DNA of 9,569 nt, from positions 1 to 9,569 of the forward strand of contig JAUWTY010000028.1 of assembly GCA_030614485.1 (NCBI GenBank), read 5' to 3'. The DNA comes from Methanosarcinales archaeon. GTDB taxonomy: Archaea > Halobacteriota > Methanosarcinia > Methanosarcinales > Methanocomedenaceae. Within the stretch, counting starts at the first letter, position 1. Each line of letters begins with the position of its first letter. Position numbers and translations under genes: made by a program. Positions 1-8,187 of the stretch are shown piece after piece. The notes under the pieces were generated by a model that made no database searches, was not told the DNA's origin, and saw only the letters and a program-made list of their open reading frames with translations.

Positions 1-650
1 GTGTCCACAATGAATGAAACGACTGTGGTATCATCGCTTGCTCCGAGATCCTCGGTATAATTAAATTCACCGGGTTCGGTAGCACTTTGTTCCTTAACGA
101 CCAGGTTCTTCAGTTCCTCACCATCTTGTGATACTGAGAGCCAGGCTTTCTTACCCTCTACATCAATTTCAAGAGCTGTGATGGAAAAACCTTCCGCAAG
201 GGTCAGAGTTTCACCTACTCTAAGCAAATGGTCGTCATCTTCCTTTTCTTCTACAAGAACCTGACTGAGAATCCATTCACTTGAACCAGTATCGACAACA
301 TAGTATTTGTTGCCAAGATATGAGACATAATCTTTACCATCATCATTCCAGATTGTACTGTTGTAAGTAAGATTGCCTTTCAAAATCTCCAAATCTTTTT
401 CGATCGGATCAATAACCAGTGACTCATTACCTTCCTGGTCATCTATGTCATAGTACATTATACTCGGATTGTCCGCTGAGTTTGCTGTTAATGTAACATT
501 ACCTTCTGTAGTGTTTAGTGTAGTTGCTACGCCGATAAACTCATAAGGTGGTGTCACCGTTTCAGCCGCACTGGCTGTTGGAACCAGGGCAGAGAACATG
601 GTCAGCACCATGAGCGCAGAAATTAATACTGCTGATATTTTCTTATTCAT
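1..650 (-). CDS. S-layer family surface protein precursor, N-terminal part (3' end outside window)
   Basis: This is the secreted precursor of a cell-envelope surface-layer protein. The first 216 codons are present and the frame runs off the window edge. Residues 1-28 form a signal peptide: K3-K4, a hydrophobic stretch at about 6-24, then a TASA/AE cleavage site. The mature part contains MYYDIDDQEGNESL (65-78), a YNSTIW...DYVSYLG segment (96-113), and an acidic region followed by LTLAEGFSITALEIDVEGKK (149-168) and AWLSVSQDGEE. These match my memory of the S-layer duplication domain (PF07752, Methanosarcina MA0829 type). Six N-X-S/T sequons (such as NTT, NVT, NLT and NYT) suit a glycosylated surface protein. 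The start is supported by GGAGG at 658-662, seven bases upstream. The same frame stays open about 56 codons further upstream to another ATG at 818, but the signal peptide and ribosome site favour 650. Family assignment is good; whether it is the main S-layer protein or a paralogue cannot be told. Confidence 0.85.
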   Translation of the reverse strand, partial: MNKKISAVLISALMVLTMFSALVPTASAAETVTPPYEFIGVATTLNTTEGNVTLTANSADNPSIMYYDIDDQEGNESLVIDPIEKDLEILKGNLTYNSTIWNDDGKDYVSYLGNKYYVVDTGSSEWILSQVLVEEKEDDDHLLRVGETLTLAEGFSITALEIDVEGKKAWLSVSQDGEELKNLVVKEQSATEPGEFNYTEDLGASDDTTVVSFIVD

Positions 651-668
651 TTCTTTTCCTCCATTTTT

Positions 669-694
669 TGGATATATCCACCCGCTAATGCGGG
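669..694. repeat. Two adjacent palindromes upstream of the S-layer start
   Basis: A perfect 12-bp palindrome, TGGATATATCCA (669-680), directly abuts a perfect hairpin, CCCGC-TAAT-GCGGG (681-694). Both lie between the candidate TATA box and the ribosome-binding site. A related odd-centred palindrome, CGCTATTAGCG, occurs at 735-745. With the near promoter they sit at or before the transcription start, an operator-like position. With a distal promoter they would form an RNA hairpin just before the GGAGG. The arms are certain; the function is inference. Confidence 0.5.
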
Positions 695-697
695 TTT

Positions 698-706
698 CAT
701 TATATG
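698..706 (-). promoter_or_regulatory. Candidate TATA box of the S-layer gene
   Basis: On the minus strand this reads CATATAATG. An archaeal start about 25 bp downstream would fall near 673-677, giving a leader of roughly 25 bases that includes the GGAGG at 658-662. If instead the CACTTATA pair at 848-866 is used, the leader would be about 170 bases and would carry the hairpins described separately. The sequence alone does not decide between them. Confidence 0.35.
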
Positions 707-973
707 AGTGATAAATGCATGTTACTGATAGAACCGCTATTAGCGCCCTATCTGAGTCATTTTCCACCTGCATAATTGCAAAACAAAATAGTTCGACAAT
801 TGCCGCCGGTGGTTTCATCACCCTCGTAATCCCGTCATAACATGGATTATAAGTGTTCTATAAGTGATTACCCTATTATATCTTTTGCGGTCAATTATTG
901 GCCAAAACAAGCAAACGGCTCCATTGTGACTAACGAAATTGAGTACACATATTGTCGAATTGATGCTCTGGTT

Positions 974-1813
974 TCATACCCCTGCCTGACATATCGACCT
1001 GACTGGCAGGTCTCTTACATTCAAATATTCTTTTACACCTTCGACAGTATATTCGCCAAAATGAAAAATACTTGCCGCCAATGCCGCATCAGCATGTCCC
1101 TCTACAAAAGCATCGTACATATGCCCAGGCCCCGAAGCACCCCCAGAAGCTATCACCGGTATATCCACCCCATCCGAAACGGCTCGAGTGATTGGAATGT
1201 CATACCCGTCATAGGTACCATCGCGGTCCATGCTGGTCAATAGTATCTCACCCGCACCCAGCTCCTCTACCTGCTTAGCCCACAGGATCGCATCAATGCC
1301 AGTCGGGGTGCGCCCACCGTATATTACTACCTCATACCAGGCAGGAGTGCCGTCTTCCAACGATATGATGGTCTTATCCTGGTTATCCCTTACATCCATA
1401 TTACGACGGCAGTCAATGGCAGTCAAAATACACTGGGAACCGAAAATCTTCGCAGATTCACCTATCAGGGCCGGTCGTTTTACAGCCGATGTGTTTATTG
1501 AAACTTTATCGGCACCAGAGCGAAGTATGGTCTTGATATCCTGGATCGAGTTGATGCCACCGCCCACAGTCAGGGGGATGAACACCTCATCAGCCGTGCG
1601 CTCAATCACATCAATCATGGTACTACGGCCCTCATGGGATGCGGTAATGTCCAGGAAAACCAGTTCATCAGCTCCTTGCTGATTATACTCCTTTGCAAGC
1701 TCAACCGGATCACCGGCGCGCCGCAGGTCTTCAAACTCAATGCCCTTGACCACGCAGCCTCCCGCCTCATCAAGAGTCACATCCAGACATGGTATTATTC
1801 GTTTAGTCAGCAT
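974..1813 (-). CDS. hisF: Imidazole glycerol phosphate synthase, cyclase subunit HisF
   Basis: HisF is the (beta/alpha)8-barrel cyclase. Together with the glutaminase HisH it uses ammonia to turn PRFAR into imidazole glycerol phosphate and AICAR in histidine synthesis, in the cytoplasm. The protein is 279 aa, close to other archaeal HisF. Visible family marks are [11 protein letters not shown] at the N-terminus with catalytic D11, FLDITAS (53-59), the phosphate-binding TVGGGI (82-87), AID with the second catalytic aspartate D134, [24 protein letters not shown], and ALAASIFHF near the end. Both catalytic aspartates are present. I chose ATG 1813 over ATG 1831 because the family starts at MLTKR and an AAGGT ribosome-like site lies just before it. 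hisH is not in the window, so the partner is encoded elsewhere. It is transcribed away from metG. Confidence 0.97.
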   Translation of the reverse strand: MLTKRIIPCLDVTLDEAGGCVVKGIEFEDLRRAGDPVELAKEYNQQGADELVFLDITASHEGRSTMIDVIERTADEVFIPLTVGGGINSIQDIKTILRSGADKVSINTSAVKRPALIGESAKIFGSQCILTAIDCRRNMDVRDNQDKTIISLEDGTPAWYEVVIYGGRTPTGIDAILWAKQVEELGAGEILLTSMDRDGTYDGYDIPITRAVSDGVDIPVIASGGASGPGHMYDAFVEGHADAALAASIFHFGEYTVEGVKEYLNVRDLPVRSICQAGV

Positions 1814-1970
1814 CAGTCTACCTTCGCGCACTTCATCGACTCATTACTTTATCTTATTTTCCATCGGCAATCATGGAAACATATTTTACAGCCAACACCT
1901 ATTCTTGTGCATCATATCACATTAACTGTACTATTATCATACTATTACTATACTGGAGGATAACAATTCA
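1814..1970. promoter_or_regulatory. Divergent promoter region hisF / metG
   Basis: This 157-bp spacer must carry the start signals for both genes. For metG, AACATATTTTA at 1878-1888 is a plausible TATA element, which would give a leader of about 60 bases. GGAGG at 1955-1959 lies 11 bases before the ATG. For hisF, the A/T-rich AAAATAAGA-like stretch at about 1852-1860 (minus strand) is a weaker candidate. The promoters are inferred; the ribosome-binding site is seen directly. Confidence 0.45.
1858..1879. repeat. Inverted repeat TTTCCAT-N8-ATGGAAA (possible operator)
   Basis: A perfect 7-bp inverted repeat with an 8-bp centre lies in the middle of the divergent spacer and touches the proposed metG TATA element. 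The size and symmetry suit a dimeric helix-turn-helix regulator. No regulator gene is adjacent, and one such repeat could arise by chance, so this is a candidate only. Confidence 0.35.
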
Positions 1971-4001
1971 ATGTCAAATTTCCCAAGTGAAAAACCAGTG
2001 CTGGTCACGTGTGGACTGCCTTATGCTAACGGCAAGTGCCACATAGGACACCTGCGCACATATATCCCTGCAGACATATTTGTCAGGTCACTACACAAAC
2101 AGGGCCAAGATGCAACGTTTGTTTGCGGTTCAGATACACACGGTACACCTATAGTGGTCAGTGCCGAACAAGCGGGCTCAACGCCCGAACAATTCATAGA
2201 ACAATATCACCATCACTTTGACGAAGTTTTCAAGAACCTGGGTATAAAGTTCGACTTTTTTGGCAGCACAAACGACCCGGTAAACCATAATCGCACCAAT
2301 GAGATCGTAAACAAGCTCATTGAGAATAACTATGTATATCCAAAGAAAATAGACCTTGCTTACTGCCCTCACTGCGAACGGTCCTTACCTGACAGGTATG
2401 TGGAAGGCATCTGCCCCTACTGTGAATCGCAGGCCAGGGGCGATGAATGCGACCAGGGATGTGGCAGGCACCTGGAACCGGGAGAAATCCTTAAACCCAT
2501 CTGCAAAGTATGCGGTAGCAATGCAGAATACCGGAAACAAGAGCACTTCTTTTTCAGGTTGTCATCATTCAAGGATTTCCTGATGGAACATCTGGATACT
2601 TTGGGAGGTACTGCCAATTCCCGCAACTATGCCAGGGAATGGGTACAAAATGAACTCAGGGACTGGTGTATCACCCGGAATCTTGAATGGGGGGTAAGGT
2701 TTCCCGGACATGAGGACCTGGTGGTATATGTGTGGGTGGATGCCCCTATCGGTTACATCTCGTTCACAGAAGAGTATTGCAACAATGCCGGATTGGACTG
2801 GCAGCAAATATGGCAGGGCGATTCCCGCATCATTCACTTTATCGGCCTGGACATAGCATACCATCACTGCATATTCTGGCCTGCCATGTTAAAGGGTGCA
2901 GGTTATTCACTCCCCTGGGCAGTAATTGCTTCAGGTATGGTGAAGATTGAAGACAAGACCTTCAGCAAGAGCAGGGGATATGTGGTATGGGTGAATGATG
3001 ACTACCTTGACCATGGTTTTCATCCTGACCTATTGCGATATTACCTTGCCAGTTACACCTCGCATACCAAGGAATTGAATTTTTCATGGACCGTGTTCCA
3101 GGAAAAAGTGAACAACGAACTGGTTGGTTCACTGGGCAATTTTCTGCACCGTACACTACATTTTGCCAATAAGAACTTTGGAAGGGTGCCCGAAGGACAG
3201 GTTTCCCCTGACGTCCTGGCTGAAATACGCGAAACTATCCAGAATGTAACGGAAGCCATGGACGAATATGAGTTCAAAAAGGCCATTGATACAATAATGA
3301 GCCTTTCTGCCTATGGTAATACCCATTTCCAGTCAAACGAACCATGGCACATGATAAAACAAGACCCTGATGCATGCAAGAGGGTAGTTAAGGACTGCCT
3401 TCAGATTGCAAAGGCACTGGTACTGCTTTGTGAACCAGTGATACCGGCTAAGATGAAGGAAGCATGGGAACAACTGGGTCTGGAAGGCGATGTTAGTAAG
3501 ATGACCTATAATGAGGCATTGGTAGAACTTGAATCAGGCAGAGCGTTGCCAAAACCTGCCATACTTTTTAATAAGATTGATGATAAAAAGATAGAGGAGA
3601 TGGAAAAAATAATGAACAAAAGGGTTGCAGAAGCTAAGGCAAAAGAAGAAAAGACTACTTCCGCCCCGCCACAGGTTCAGGAAATAACATTTGAGGATTT
3701 CAAAACCATGGACATTCGAATTGGTACTGTGGTCCTGGCCGAGAATATAAAAGATTCGGATAAATTGTTGAAACTTCAAGTCGATATTGGTGAGCCAGAA
3801 CCAAGACAGGTAGTGGCAGGCATTGCCCAAACACACGAACCAGGGGAAATAGTAGACAGACAGGTGGTGGTGGTGGCCAACATGAAACCTGCCAAACTAT
3901 TCGGTGTGGAGTCTAATGGGATGATCATGGCTGCCGATGAAGATGGAGCAGTACTATTACAGCCTGAAAAACAAGTTGAAAACGGCACCAGTGTAAGGTG
4001 A
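1971..4001 (+). CDS. metG: Methionyl-tRNA synthetase with C-terminal tRNA-binding domain
   Basis: MetG charges tRNA-Met with methionine in an ATP-dependent two-step reaction in the cytoplasm. The protein is 676 aa. The class I Rossmann domain carries HIGH at 24-27 and the KMSKS-loop variant T-F-S-K-S at 330-334. The connective insertion has four Cys pairs (C132/C135, C148/C151, C160/C164, C178/C181), as in two-knuckle archaeal enzymes. An alpha-helical anticodon domain follows, with [21 protein letters not shown] charged, Lys/Glu-rich linker (about 541-570) leads to an OB-fold domain of the EMAP II/Trbp111 type (571-676: [25 protein letters not shown]), which binds tRNA and often dimerises MetRS. 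It starts at ATG 1971 behind GGAGG at 1955-1959. No key residue is missing. It is divergent from hisF and separated by 228 bp from the next clear gene. Confidence 0.98.
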   Translation: MSNFPSEKPVLVTCGLPYANGKCHIGHLRTYIPADIFVRSLHKQGQDATFVCGSDTHGTPIVVSAEQAGSTPEQFIEQYHHHFDEVFKNLGIKFDFFGSTNDPVNHNRTNEIVNKLIENNYVYPKKIDLAYCPHCERSLPDRYVEGICPYCESQARGDECDQGCGRHLEPGEILKPICKVCGSNAEYRKQEHFFFRLSSFKDFLMEHLDTLGGTANSRNYAREWVQNELRDWCITRNLEWGVRFPGHEDLVVYVWVDAPIGYISFTEEYCNNAGLDWQQIWQGDSRIIHFIGLDIAYHHCIFWPAMLKGAGYSLPWAVIASGMVKIEDKTFSKSRGYVVWVNDDYLDHGFHPDLLRYYLASYTSHTKELNFSWTVFQEKVNNELVGSLGNFLHRTLHFANKNFGRVPEGQVSPDVLAEIRETIQNVTEAMDEYEFKKAIDTIMSLSAYGNTHFQSNEPWHMIKQDPDACKRVVKDCLQIAKALVLLCEPVIPAKMKEAWEQLGLEGDVSKMTYNEALVELESGRALPKPAILFNKIDDKKIEEMEKIMNKRVAEAKAKEEKTTSAPPQVQEITFEDFKTMDIRIGTVVLAENIKDSDKLLKLQVDIGEPEPRQVVAGIAQTHEPGEIVDRQVVVVANMKPAKLFGVESNGMIMAADEDGAVLLQPEKQVENGTSVR

Positions 4002-4010
4002 AATAAATAA

Positions 4011-4082
4011 ATGAAGAGTAGATGGGGCTTGACGGATCGGAGGGGATGGATACGATGCCGTTATTGCCCCATTAGTTACTAA
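4011..4082 (+). CDS. Possible 23-residue small protein downstream of metG
   Basis: A short ORF opens 9 bases after the metG stop. A GGTGA ribosome-like motif (3997-4001) overlaps that stop, a spacing that would suit reinitiation after metG. The product is MKSRWGLTDRRGWIRCRYC followed by PISY: basic, with three Trp and a C-x2-C pair. No family is recognised. The same DNA forms a long hairpin (4022-4072), so the open frame may be incidental to an RNA structure. Low confidence as a gene. Confidence 0.22.
   Translation: MKSRWGLTDRRGWIRCRYCPISY
4022..4072 (+). repeat. Two-stage hairpin after metG
   Basis: The outer stem ATGGGGC (4022-4028) pairs with GCCCCAT (4066-4072). The inner stem ACGGATCG (4032-4039) pairs with CGAT (4053-4056) and CCGT (4058-4061), with one bulged G at 4057. 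The loop (4040-4052) is purine-rich. A T-rich stretch follows at about 4073-4130. It could be a 3'-end processing or termination structure of the metG mRNA, or a small structured RNA. The pairing is seen directly; the role is inferred. Confidence 0.5.
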
Positions 4083-4175
4083 TTGGTTATACTTATTCAT
4101 AATGTTTTCGATTGATTTTACATCTTTTAATAAATATCATGGAATATTTGTCGAAAAAAGAGACGGATGTGTAGA

Positions 4176-4185
4176 TATAAATATA
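4176..4185 (+). promoter_or_regulatory. TATA box of the membrane protein/ChlI-like/VWA/fen1 gene set
   Basis: TATAAATATA is the best TATA element in the window. A start about 25 bp downstream (around 4205-4212) would give a leader of about 20 bases that includes GGTGA at 4220-4224, directly before the ATG at 4230. The rest of the 4083-4229 spacer is A/T-rich and holds no gene that I can support. Confidence 0.55.
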
Positions 4186-4229
4186 CGTTATTAAAACGAA
4201 TTCAATGTTGATAAACTCAGGTGAAATGA

Positions 4230-4646
4230 ATGGATAAAGAATGGAAGATGGATTTTGACATTCCTGACATAGGAACATTGGTGACGTTATTATGTACTGC
4301 CATAACTTCAGCTATCATGGGCGTTGGTAGTGTGGTTTACGTGGTTTTGATGATGACCACAGCGTATGAAGTAAAGGGAAAAGATTTTCTTATTAGTCTG
4401 ATGAACCCAGAGGCTAACCTGACATTTGAAGCTGACTTTGTACTTGTTGTGGGTTCACTTCTTGTATTATCGGCAGTTTTCTTTTTCATCACGATGATAC
4501 TTTCAATATTTGAACTGAATGCAGTTTCTCTTAAGGAACGGGGAGGACGTATCAAAATTGTATTAGTATCATTCATAATCTCACTGATATGTTTAGTAGG
4601 AGCGTTGCTTTCCACAGTATTGCTGAGGTATTATTACTATTATTAA
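4230..4646 (+). CDS. Small membrane protein with three predicted helices, unknown function
   Basis: I do not recognise a family. The product has 138 aa: a short polar N-terminus, then hydrophobic helices at about 16-44, 69-94 and 108-132. A loop of about 24 residues (45-68) lies between helices 1 and 2, and a basic loop KERGGRIK (102-109) lies before helix 3. Excess Arg/Lys in the second loop and the C-terminal R133 suggest those parts face the cytoplasm, though topology is uncertain. The protein ends in five consecutive tyrosines. The start is supported by GGTGA at 4220-4224 with five bases of spacing; the ATG four bases earlier, at 4226, meets a stop after three codons. It is first in a probable operon, only 13 bp before the ChlI-like start chosen here, so it may anchor or regulate the ATPase/VWA pair. 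That functional link is inference from position alone. Confidence 0.8.
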   Translation: MDKEWKMDFDIPDIGTLVTLLCTAITSAIMGVGSVVYVVLMMTTAYEVKGKDFLISLMNPEANLTFEADFVLVVGSLLVLSAVFFFITMILSIFELNAVSLKERGGRIKIVLVSFIISLICLVGALLSTVLLRYYYYY

Positions 4647-4659
4647 TGAGGCGATGAAA

Positions 4660-5778
4660 ATGGGCAAAATTACAATTAGCGGTAATATCCACGAAGTGCC
4701 GGTTGTTGAGGAACTGGATGAGTCTAAGCAGATATTGAAAGCCAAGATAGAGACCAAGACTCATAGGGTACTGTTCCCCTTTACAGCCATCGTGGGACAG
4801 GAGAAAATGAAACGGGCACTCATACTTAATGCTATTAATCCTTCCATCGGCGGCGTGCTTATCAGGGGCCAGAAAGGAACAGCTAAATCCACAGCCGTTC
4901 GGGGATTGGCCGAGATACTACCTGAGATTGAAGTTGTATCCGGCTGTACCTATAGCTGCGACCCCCATGAGGAGGAAAAATTCTGCTGGGAATGCCAGAT
5001 ACGACAAAAGGAAGGCAGCATTACCACCGAGAAACGTCCCATGAAAGTGGTCGACCTGCCCGTGGGTGCAACAGAAGACCGGGTAGTAGGCAGTCTTGAC
5101 ATTGAGAAAGCAGTGACCCAGGGCATCAGGGCCTATGAGCCAGGCATACTTGCAGATGCAAATCGCAGCATCCTGTATGTGGATGAGATCAACCTGCTGG
5201 ATGATTTCGTGGTTGATGCTTTGCTTGATGCCGCAGCTATGGGTATAAATACTGTTGAGCGTGAAGGGGTAAGCGTTAGCCATCCCGCTGGTTTCATAAT
5301 TGTGGGAAGCATGAACCCTGAAGAAGGGGAACTGAGACCCCAGCTCCTTGACAGGATAGCTCTTCAGGTAGAAGTGGTGGGTATACCTGACATTGAACAG
5401 AGGGTGGAGATCATCGAGGGGCGCAACCGGTTCAATGATGAACCTGACACTTACAGGAAAGAGTTCCAGACCGAACAGGACCGACTGCATGCCCGTATTG
5501 TCAAAGCACAACAGATGCTGGCCAACGTGGTCACGACACGGGACAACCTCCAAACCATTGCCGAAATATGTGTGGAGTTCAATGTAGACGGCCACAGGGC
5601 AGATATCATGATAGAACGGACCGCTCGTACCAATGCGGCTTTTGAGGGGCGGGACCGGGTGACCAATGAGGACATTGTAGAGTCTGCCGAGATGGTGCTG
5701 CCTCACAGGATGAGGAAGCGGCCGTTCGAAGAGGAGGAGTTCAGCGTTGAACAGTTGAAACGCCTGGTGGATAAATGA
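4660..5778 (+). CDS. ChlI/BchI-type AAA+ ATPase (magnesium/cobalt chelatase I-like subunit)
   Basis: This is a cytoplasmic AAA+ motor of the magnesium chelatase I family, which forms rings with a D subunit and drives metal insertion into tetrapyrroles by a large H/N subunit. Counting from ATG 4654, it shows [16 protein letters not shown] (41-56), a Walker A of GQKGTAKS (72-79) with Ala in place of the usual second Gly, and a four-Cys patch at C98/C102/C111/C114. It continues with [18 protein letters not shown], Walker B ILYVDE (173-178), the sensor-1 region [17 protein letters not shown], and a helical lid with the sensor-2-like [13 protein letters not shown]. Its length of 372-374 aa fits a lone I subunit. 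ATG 4660 is preferred over ATG 4654 because GAGGCGAT (4648-4655) resembles the archaeal ribosome site and overlaps the first ATG. It overlaps the VWA gene by 4 bp. No CobN/BchH gene is adjacent, so the substrate is open: a cobaltochelatase-like role or another AAA+/VWA function. Confidence 0.92.
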   Translation: MGKITISGNIHEVPVVEELDESKQILKAKIETKTHRVLFPFTAIVGQEKMKRALILNAINPSIGGVLIRGQKGTAKSTAVRGLAEILPEIEVVSGCTYSCDPHEEEKFCWECQIRQKEGSITTEKRPMKVVDLPVGATEDRVVGSLDIEKAVTQGIRAYEPGILADANRSILYVDEINLLDDFVVDALLDAAAMGINTVEREGVSVSHPAGFIIVGSMNPEEGELRPQLLDRIALQVEVVGIPDIEQRVEIIEGRNRFNDEPDTYRKEFQTEQDRLHARIVKAQQMLANVVTTRDNLQTIAEICVEFNVDGHRADIMIERTARTNAAFEGRDRVTNEDIVESAEMVLPHRMRKRPFEEEEFSVEQLKRLVDK

Positions 5779-7130
5779 ACGATAATATTGCCGGTAGGAT
5801 GCGGAATAACCTGAAACACGACTATGGTATTAAGGTATTCCATATGGGTAAACCCCTACTGGCAATCAGGATTCCAAAGACCGAGATTGGAGAGTTCAAC
5901 AAGGACGATACTAATAATATCAAAAAACTACTGGCTAAGTATAGCGACCAGATACGTCCAGGTGAAGTAGTACATGCGTACATAATTGCAGACAGGTCGC
6001 ATGTTGTGCTGGACCCGTATGACCTTTTTGGAGAGTCTGAAAAGAGGACGCTATCTAAAATACAAGCATTGGATAAGATAAAAACTATTGAAAATGCCCC
6101 TGGCTATCCAGTGTCACCAAAAAAATTGAACCATCGCACACCCAAACTTATTACACCCACATATTCAGCACCTATCAGCTTTACTCCGGTATTTAAGGCA
6201 CCGGTACACCTGGCCCCCACCCACAAAGAACGTGAGATTGTAACTGAAGAAAAAACGCCCGAAAAGAAACTTGTTGAGAAAGCGGATGAAAAAGTGGTAA
6301 GGAAAATCCTCAGTGACTTTGCCAGTGGAAGAAAGATAAAACTTGCAGTCGGTCAACTGAAGAGTGGCAGACGGGCTGAAGTATTGACCAAGGGCAAACG
6401 TGGACGATATGTGAAATCCCGAATGCCAGATGGAGAAGTGACAGATATTGCCATTGCTCCCACCATTCGGGCAGCAGCCATTCATGCTAAAGGCGGGAGA
6501 ATCACGGTTAAAAAGAGTGATTACAGGGAGAAGGTAAGACGCAGGCGTATTGCTACCTTGATTAACATTGTAATGGATACCAGCGGCAGTATGGATGAGA
6601 TGGATAAGATCGATATCACCCGTAGTGTGATTGTAGCGCTCCTGAAAGATGCCTACCAGAGAAGGGACAGGGTATCGCTTGTTACATACAGTGGACGAAA
6701 AGGTGAGATGGTATTACCTTTTACTTCTTCTGTGGAACGGGCAAAACGGTATCTTGAAACAATCCCCTTTGGCGGTACTACACCGCTGGCGTCTGGTATG
6801 ATGATGGGATTACATGCACTGCATAATGAGATCAAAAAGGACCCGTCCACTATCCCCATAATGGTTCTGGTAACCGACGGCAAGGTAAACGTGCCGCTGG
6901 AAGTTAGCGGCAATATCCGCAGGGAACTGTCAATGGTTATGAAGTATATAGTCAATGAAGGTATCCATTTACTCGTAGTGGATATGAGTAGTGAGGGTTC
7001 TGAACTTGCGTTTGAGATATCTGATGGGACTGGCGGGAGATACTACCACCCTGACCGTCTTAGCAAGGAAACCCTGTATAAGGCCATCAGTGAGCAGAGG
7101 GATGAGGCCACCTATTTTACCAATGTGTAA
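5775..7130 (+). CDS. ChlD-like von Willebrand A protein lacking the AAA+ domain
   Basis: This is the partner of the preceding ATPase. The 451-aa protein has three parts. Residues 1-110 are an unrecognised N-terminal module ([32 protein letters not shown]). Residues 110-170 are a Pro-rich then Lys/Glu-rich linker. Residues 195-255 resemble the ChlD linker (SGRR...[28 protein letters not shown], then a basic VRRRR). The C-terminal VWA domain has an intact MIDAS: DTSGS at 268-272, Thr in GGTTPL (333-338), and D368 in [18 protein letters not shown] (292-305) is also typical of ChlD. Usual ChlD subunits carry an AAA+ domain at the N-terminus; here no Walker motif is seen. The start overlaps the ATPase stop (ATGA, 5775-5778), and GGTGGAT at 5766-5772 serves as ribosome site, implying translational coupling. 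It may act as a chelatase D subunit or as a MoxR/VWA-type adaptor; the data do not decide. Confidence 0.9.
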   Translation: MNDNIAGRMRNNLKHDYGIKVFHMGKPLLAIRIPKTEIGEFNKDDTNNIKKLLAKYSDQIRPGEVVHAYIIADRSHVVLDPYDLFGESEKRTLSKIQALDKIKTIENAPGYPVSPKKLNHRTPKLITPTYSAPISFTPVFKAPVHLAPTHKEREIVTEEKTPEKKLVEKADEKVVRKILSDFASGRKIKLAVGQLKSGRRAEVLTKGKRGRYVKSRMPDGEVTDIAIAPTIRAAAIHAKGGRITVKKSDYREKVRRRRIATLINIVMDTSGSMDEMDKIDITRSVIVALLKDAYQRRDRVSLVTYSGRKGEMVLPFTSSVERAKRYLETIPFGGTTPLASGMMMGLHALHNEIKKDPSTIPIMVLVTDGKVNVPLEVSGNIRRELSMVMKYIVNEGIHLLVVDMSSEGSELAFEISDGTGGRYYHPDRLSKETLYKAISEQRDEATYFTNV

Positions 7131-7156
7131 TGTGTAATGTGTAATGTGTAATGTGT
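7122..7156 (+). repeat. Five perfect tandem copies of AATGTGT
   Basis: A 7-bp unit repeats five times without error. It begins in the last two codons of the VWA gene (AAT GTG), supplies that gene's stop, and ends just before the fen1 ribosome site GGAGG (7158-7162). Because 7 is not a multiple of 3, copy changes shift the frame, yet every copy number from one up still ends the VWA protein after Asn-Val (TAG with one copy, TAA with two or more). Changes would mainly alter the VWA-to-fen1 distance. Slipped-strand variation is inferred, not shown. Confidence 0.9.
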
Positions 7157-7170
7157 AGGAGGCATTAATT

Positions 7171-8187
7171 ATGGGTGTTGAACTGGGTGATATTTTCGAA
7201 AAGCACGAGGCTGAGATCAGCGACCTGGCCGGAAAGGTCGTGGCAGTGGATGCCTATAATACCCTGTACCAGTTTTTAAGCATAATTCGACAGCGGGACG
7301 GTACACCTCTTAAGAATTCCAGGGGCGAGGTAACGTCACACCTGTCTGGCTTTTTGTACCGCACCACCAACCTGATAGAAGCGGGAATCAAACCAGTCTT
7401 TGTGTTTGACGGCAGGCCGCCCAGCTTCAAGGCACGGACACTGGAAGCCAGGACTAAAACGAGGGATGAGGCCATGCAGCGCTGGCAGGATGCTATCGCC
7501 GAGGGCGAGGAAGAGAAGGCCTTCATACATGCCCAGGCCTCGTCACACCTTAAAGGGAGTATGGTCGAGGATGCAAAGACACTGCTGGGATATATGGGGC
7601 TGCCGGTAGTGCAGGCTCCGTCAGAAGGGGAAGCACAGGCTGCCCACATGGTGCTTTCAGGAGATGCTGACTTTGCTGCATCACAGGACTATGATTCACT
7701 ATTATTTGGTGCGCTCATGGTGGTACGCAACCTGACTGTTACTGGTAAGCGGAAACTGCCCCGCAAGAATATCTATATTGATGTGAAACCTGAGATCATT
7801 GATCTGGCAGAGGGGCTTAATGCCAGCGGTATAACCCGGGAACAATTGATAGATATTGCCCTTTTGGTGGGTACTGACTACAATACTGGCTTAAAACGTG
7901 TGGGGCCCAAGACGGCACTGAAATTGATAAAGCAGTATGGTGGTATTGAGGCTGTGCTTATAGAGAAGGGGGTGGGTATTGAGAACCTGCAGGAAATCAA
8001 GGACCTTTTCCTTTATCCTGAGGTCACTTCAGATTATGAGATCTCCTGGAGGTCCCCGAAGGAGTCGGATATTACTGATTTTCTCTGCCGTAAACATGAC
8101 TTTTCAGAGGCAAGGGTGAAGGGTGCCGTGAACCGGTTGATAGAAGCGTCTGATGCAGGCCAGCAGACTCTTGACCAGTGGTTCTGA
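7171..8187 (+). CDS. fen: Flap endonuclease 1 (FEN1/XPG family)
   Basis: FEN1 is a structure-specific nuclease that removes 5' flaps during Okazaki fragment maturation and long-patch repair, held on DNA by the PCNA clamp. The protein is 338 aa, normal for archaea. All metal-binding acidic residues are visible: D27 (VDAYN), D80 (FDGRPP), E152 and E154 (SEGEAQAA), D173 and D175 ([10 protein letters not shown]), and D236 (VGTDYN). A helix-hairpin-helix region follows ([16 protein letters not shown]). The last eight residues, QQTLDQWF (331-338), are a PIP box for PCNA. The mature N-terminus begins Met-Gly-Val as in the family, with GGAGG eight bases upstream. The gene follows the VWA gene across a 40-bp gap filled mostly by the AATGTGT repeat, so co-transcription is likely, but no functional link to the ATPase/VWA pair is evident. 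A palindrome spans its stop codon. Confidence 0.97.
   Translation: MGVELGDIFEKHEAEISDLAGKVVAVDAYNTLYQFLSIIRQRDGTPLKNSRGEVTSHLSGFLYRTTNLIEAGIKPVFVFDGRPPSFKARTLEARTKTRDEAMQRWQDAIAEGEEEKAFIHAQASSHLKGSMVEDAKTLLGYMGLPVVQAPSEGEAQAAHMVLSGDADFAASQDYDSLLFGALMVVRNLTVTGKRKLPRKNIYIDVKPEIIDLAEGLNASGITREQLIDIALLVGTDYNTGLKRVGPKTALKLIKQYGGIEAVLIEKGVGIENLQEIKDLFLYPEVTSDYEISWRSPKESDITDFLCRKHDFSEARVKGAVNRLIEASDAGQQTLDQWF

Larger units (their letters stand above)
651..973. other. Intergenic region between hisF and the S-layer gene
   Basis: About 320 bp without a credible gene separates the hisF stop from the S-layer start; both genes are on the minus strand. It should hold the S-layer promoter and possibly the hisF terminator. 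Several TATA-like sites read on the minus strand: CATATAATG at 698-706, two CACTTATA sites (848-855 and 859-866) exactly 11 bp apart, and GATATAATA at 874-882. TTCGACAAT at 792-800 recurs inverted at 951-959. I see no tRNA, no CRISPR repeats and no strong U-tract terminator. Confidence 0.6.

Noticed and set aside
651..818. A 56-codon in-frame upstream extension of the S-layer protein starting at ATG 818
   Set aside because: The signal peptide must be at the N-terminus, and GGAGG is well spaced for ATG 650; the open upstream frame appears to be chance.
842..1682. Plus-strand open frames of 133 and 150 codons over hisF
   Set aside because: They are antisense to an intact hisF and show no family features.
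4046..4075. A nine-codon leader-peptide-like frame inside the hairpin after metG
   Set aside because: GGAGG is only two bases from its ATG, no regulated gene follows closely, and the length is too short to judge.
4105..4157. Inverted repeat TTTTCGA (4105-4111) / TCGAAAA (4151-4157) upstream of the membrane protein gene
   Set aside because: Only seven A/T-rich bases per arm with a 39-base gap, which is easily expected by chance in such DNA.
4918..5706. A 262-codon open frame antisense to the ChlI-like ATPase
   Set aside because: It lies wholly opposite a gene with intact Walker A, Walker B and sensor motifs, has no ribosome site, and reads as a composition shadow.
5775..7130. Treating the VWA gene as a frameshifted full-length ChlD
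   Set aside because: The overlap with the upstream stop, the ribosome site and the intact 451-codon frame indicate a normal separate gene rather than a broken fusion.
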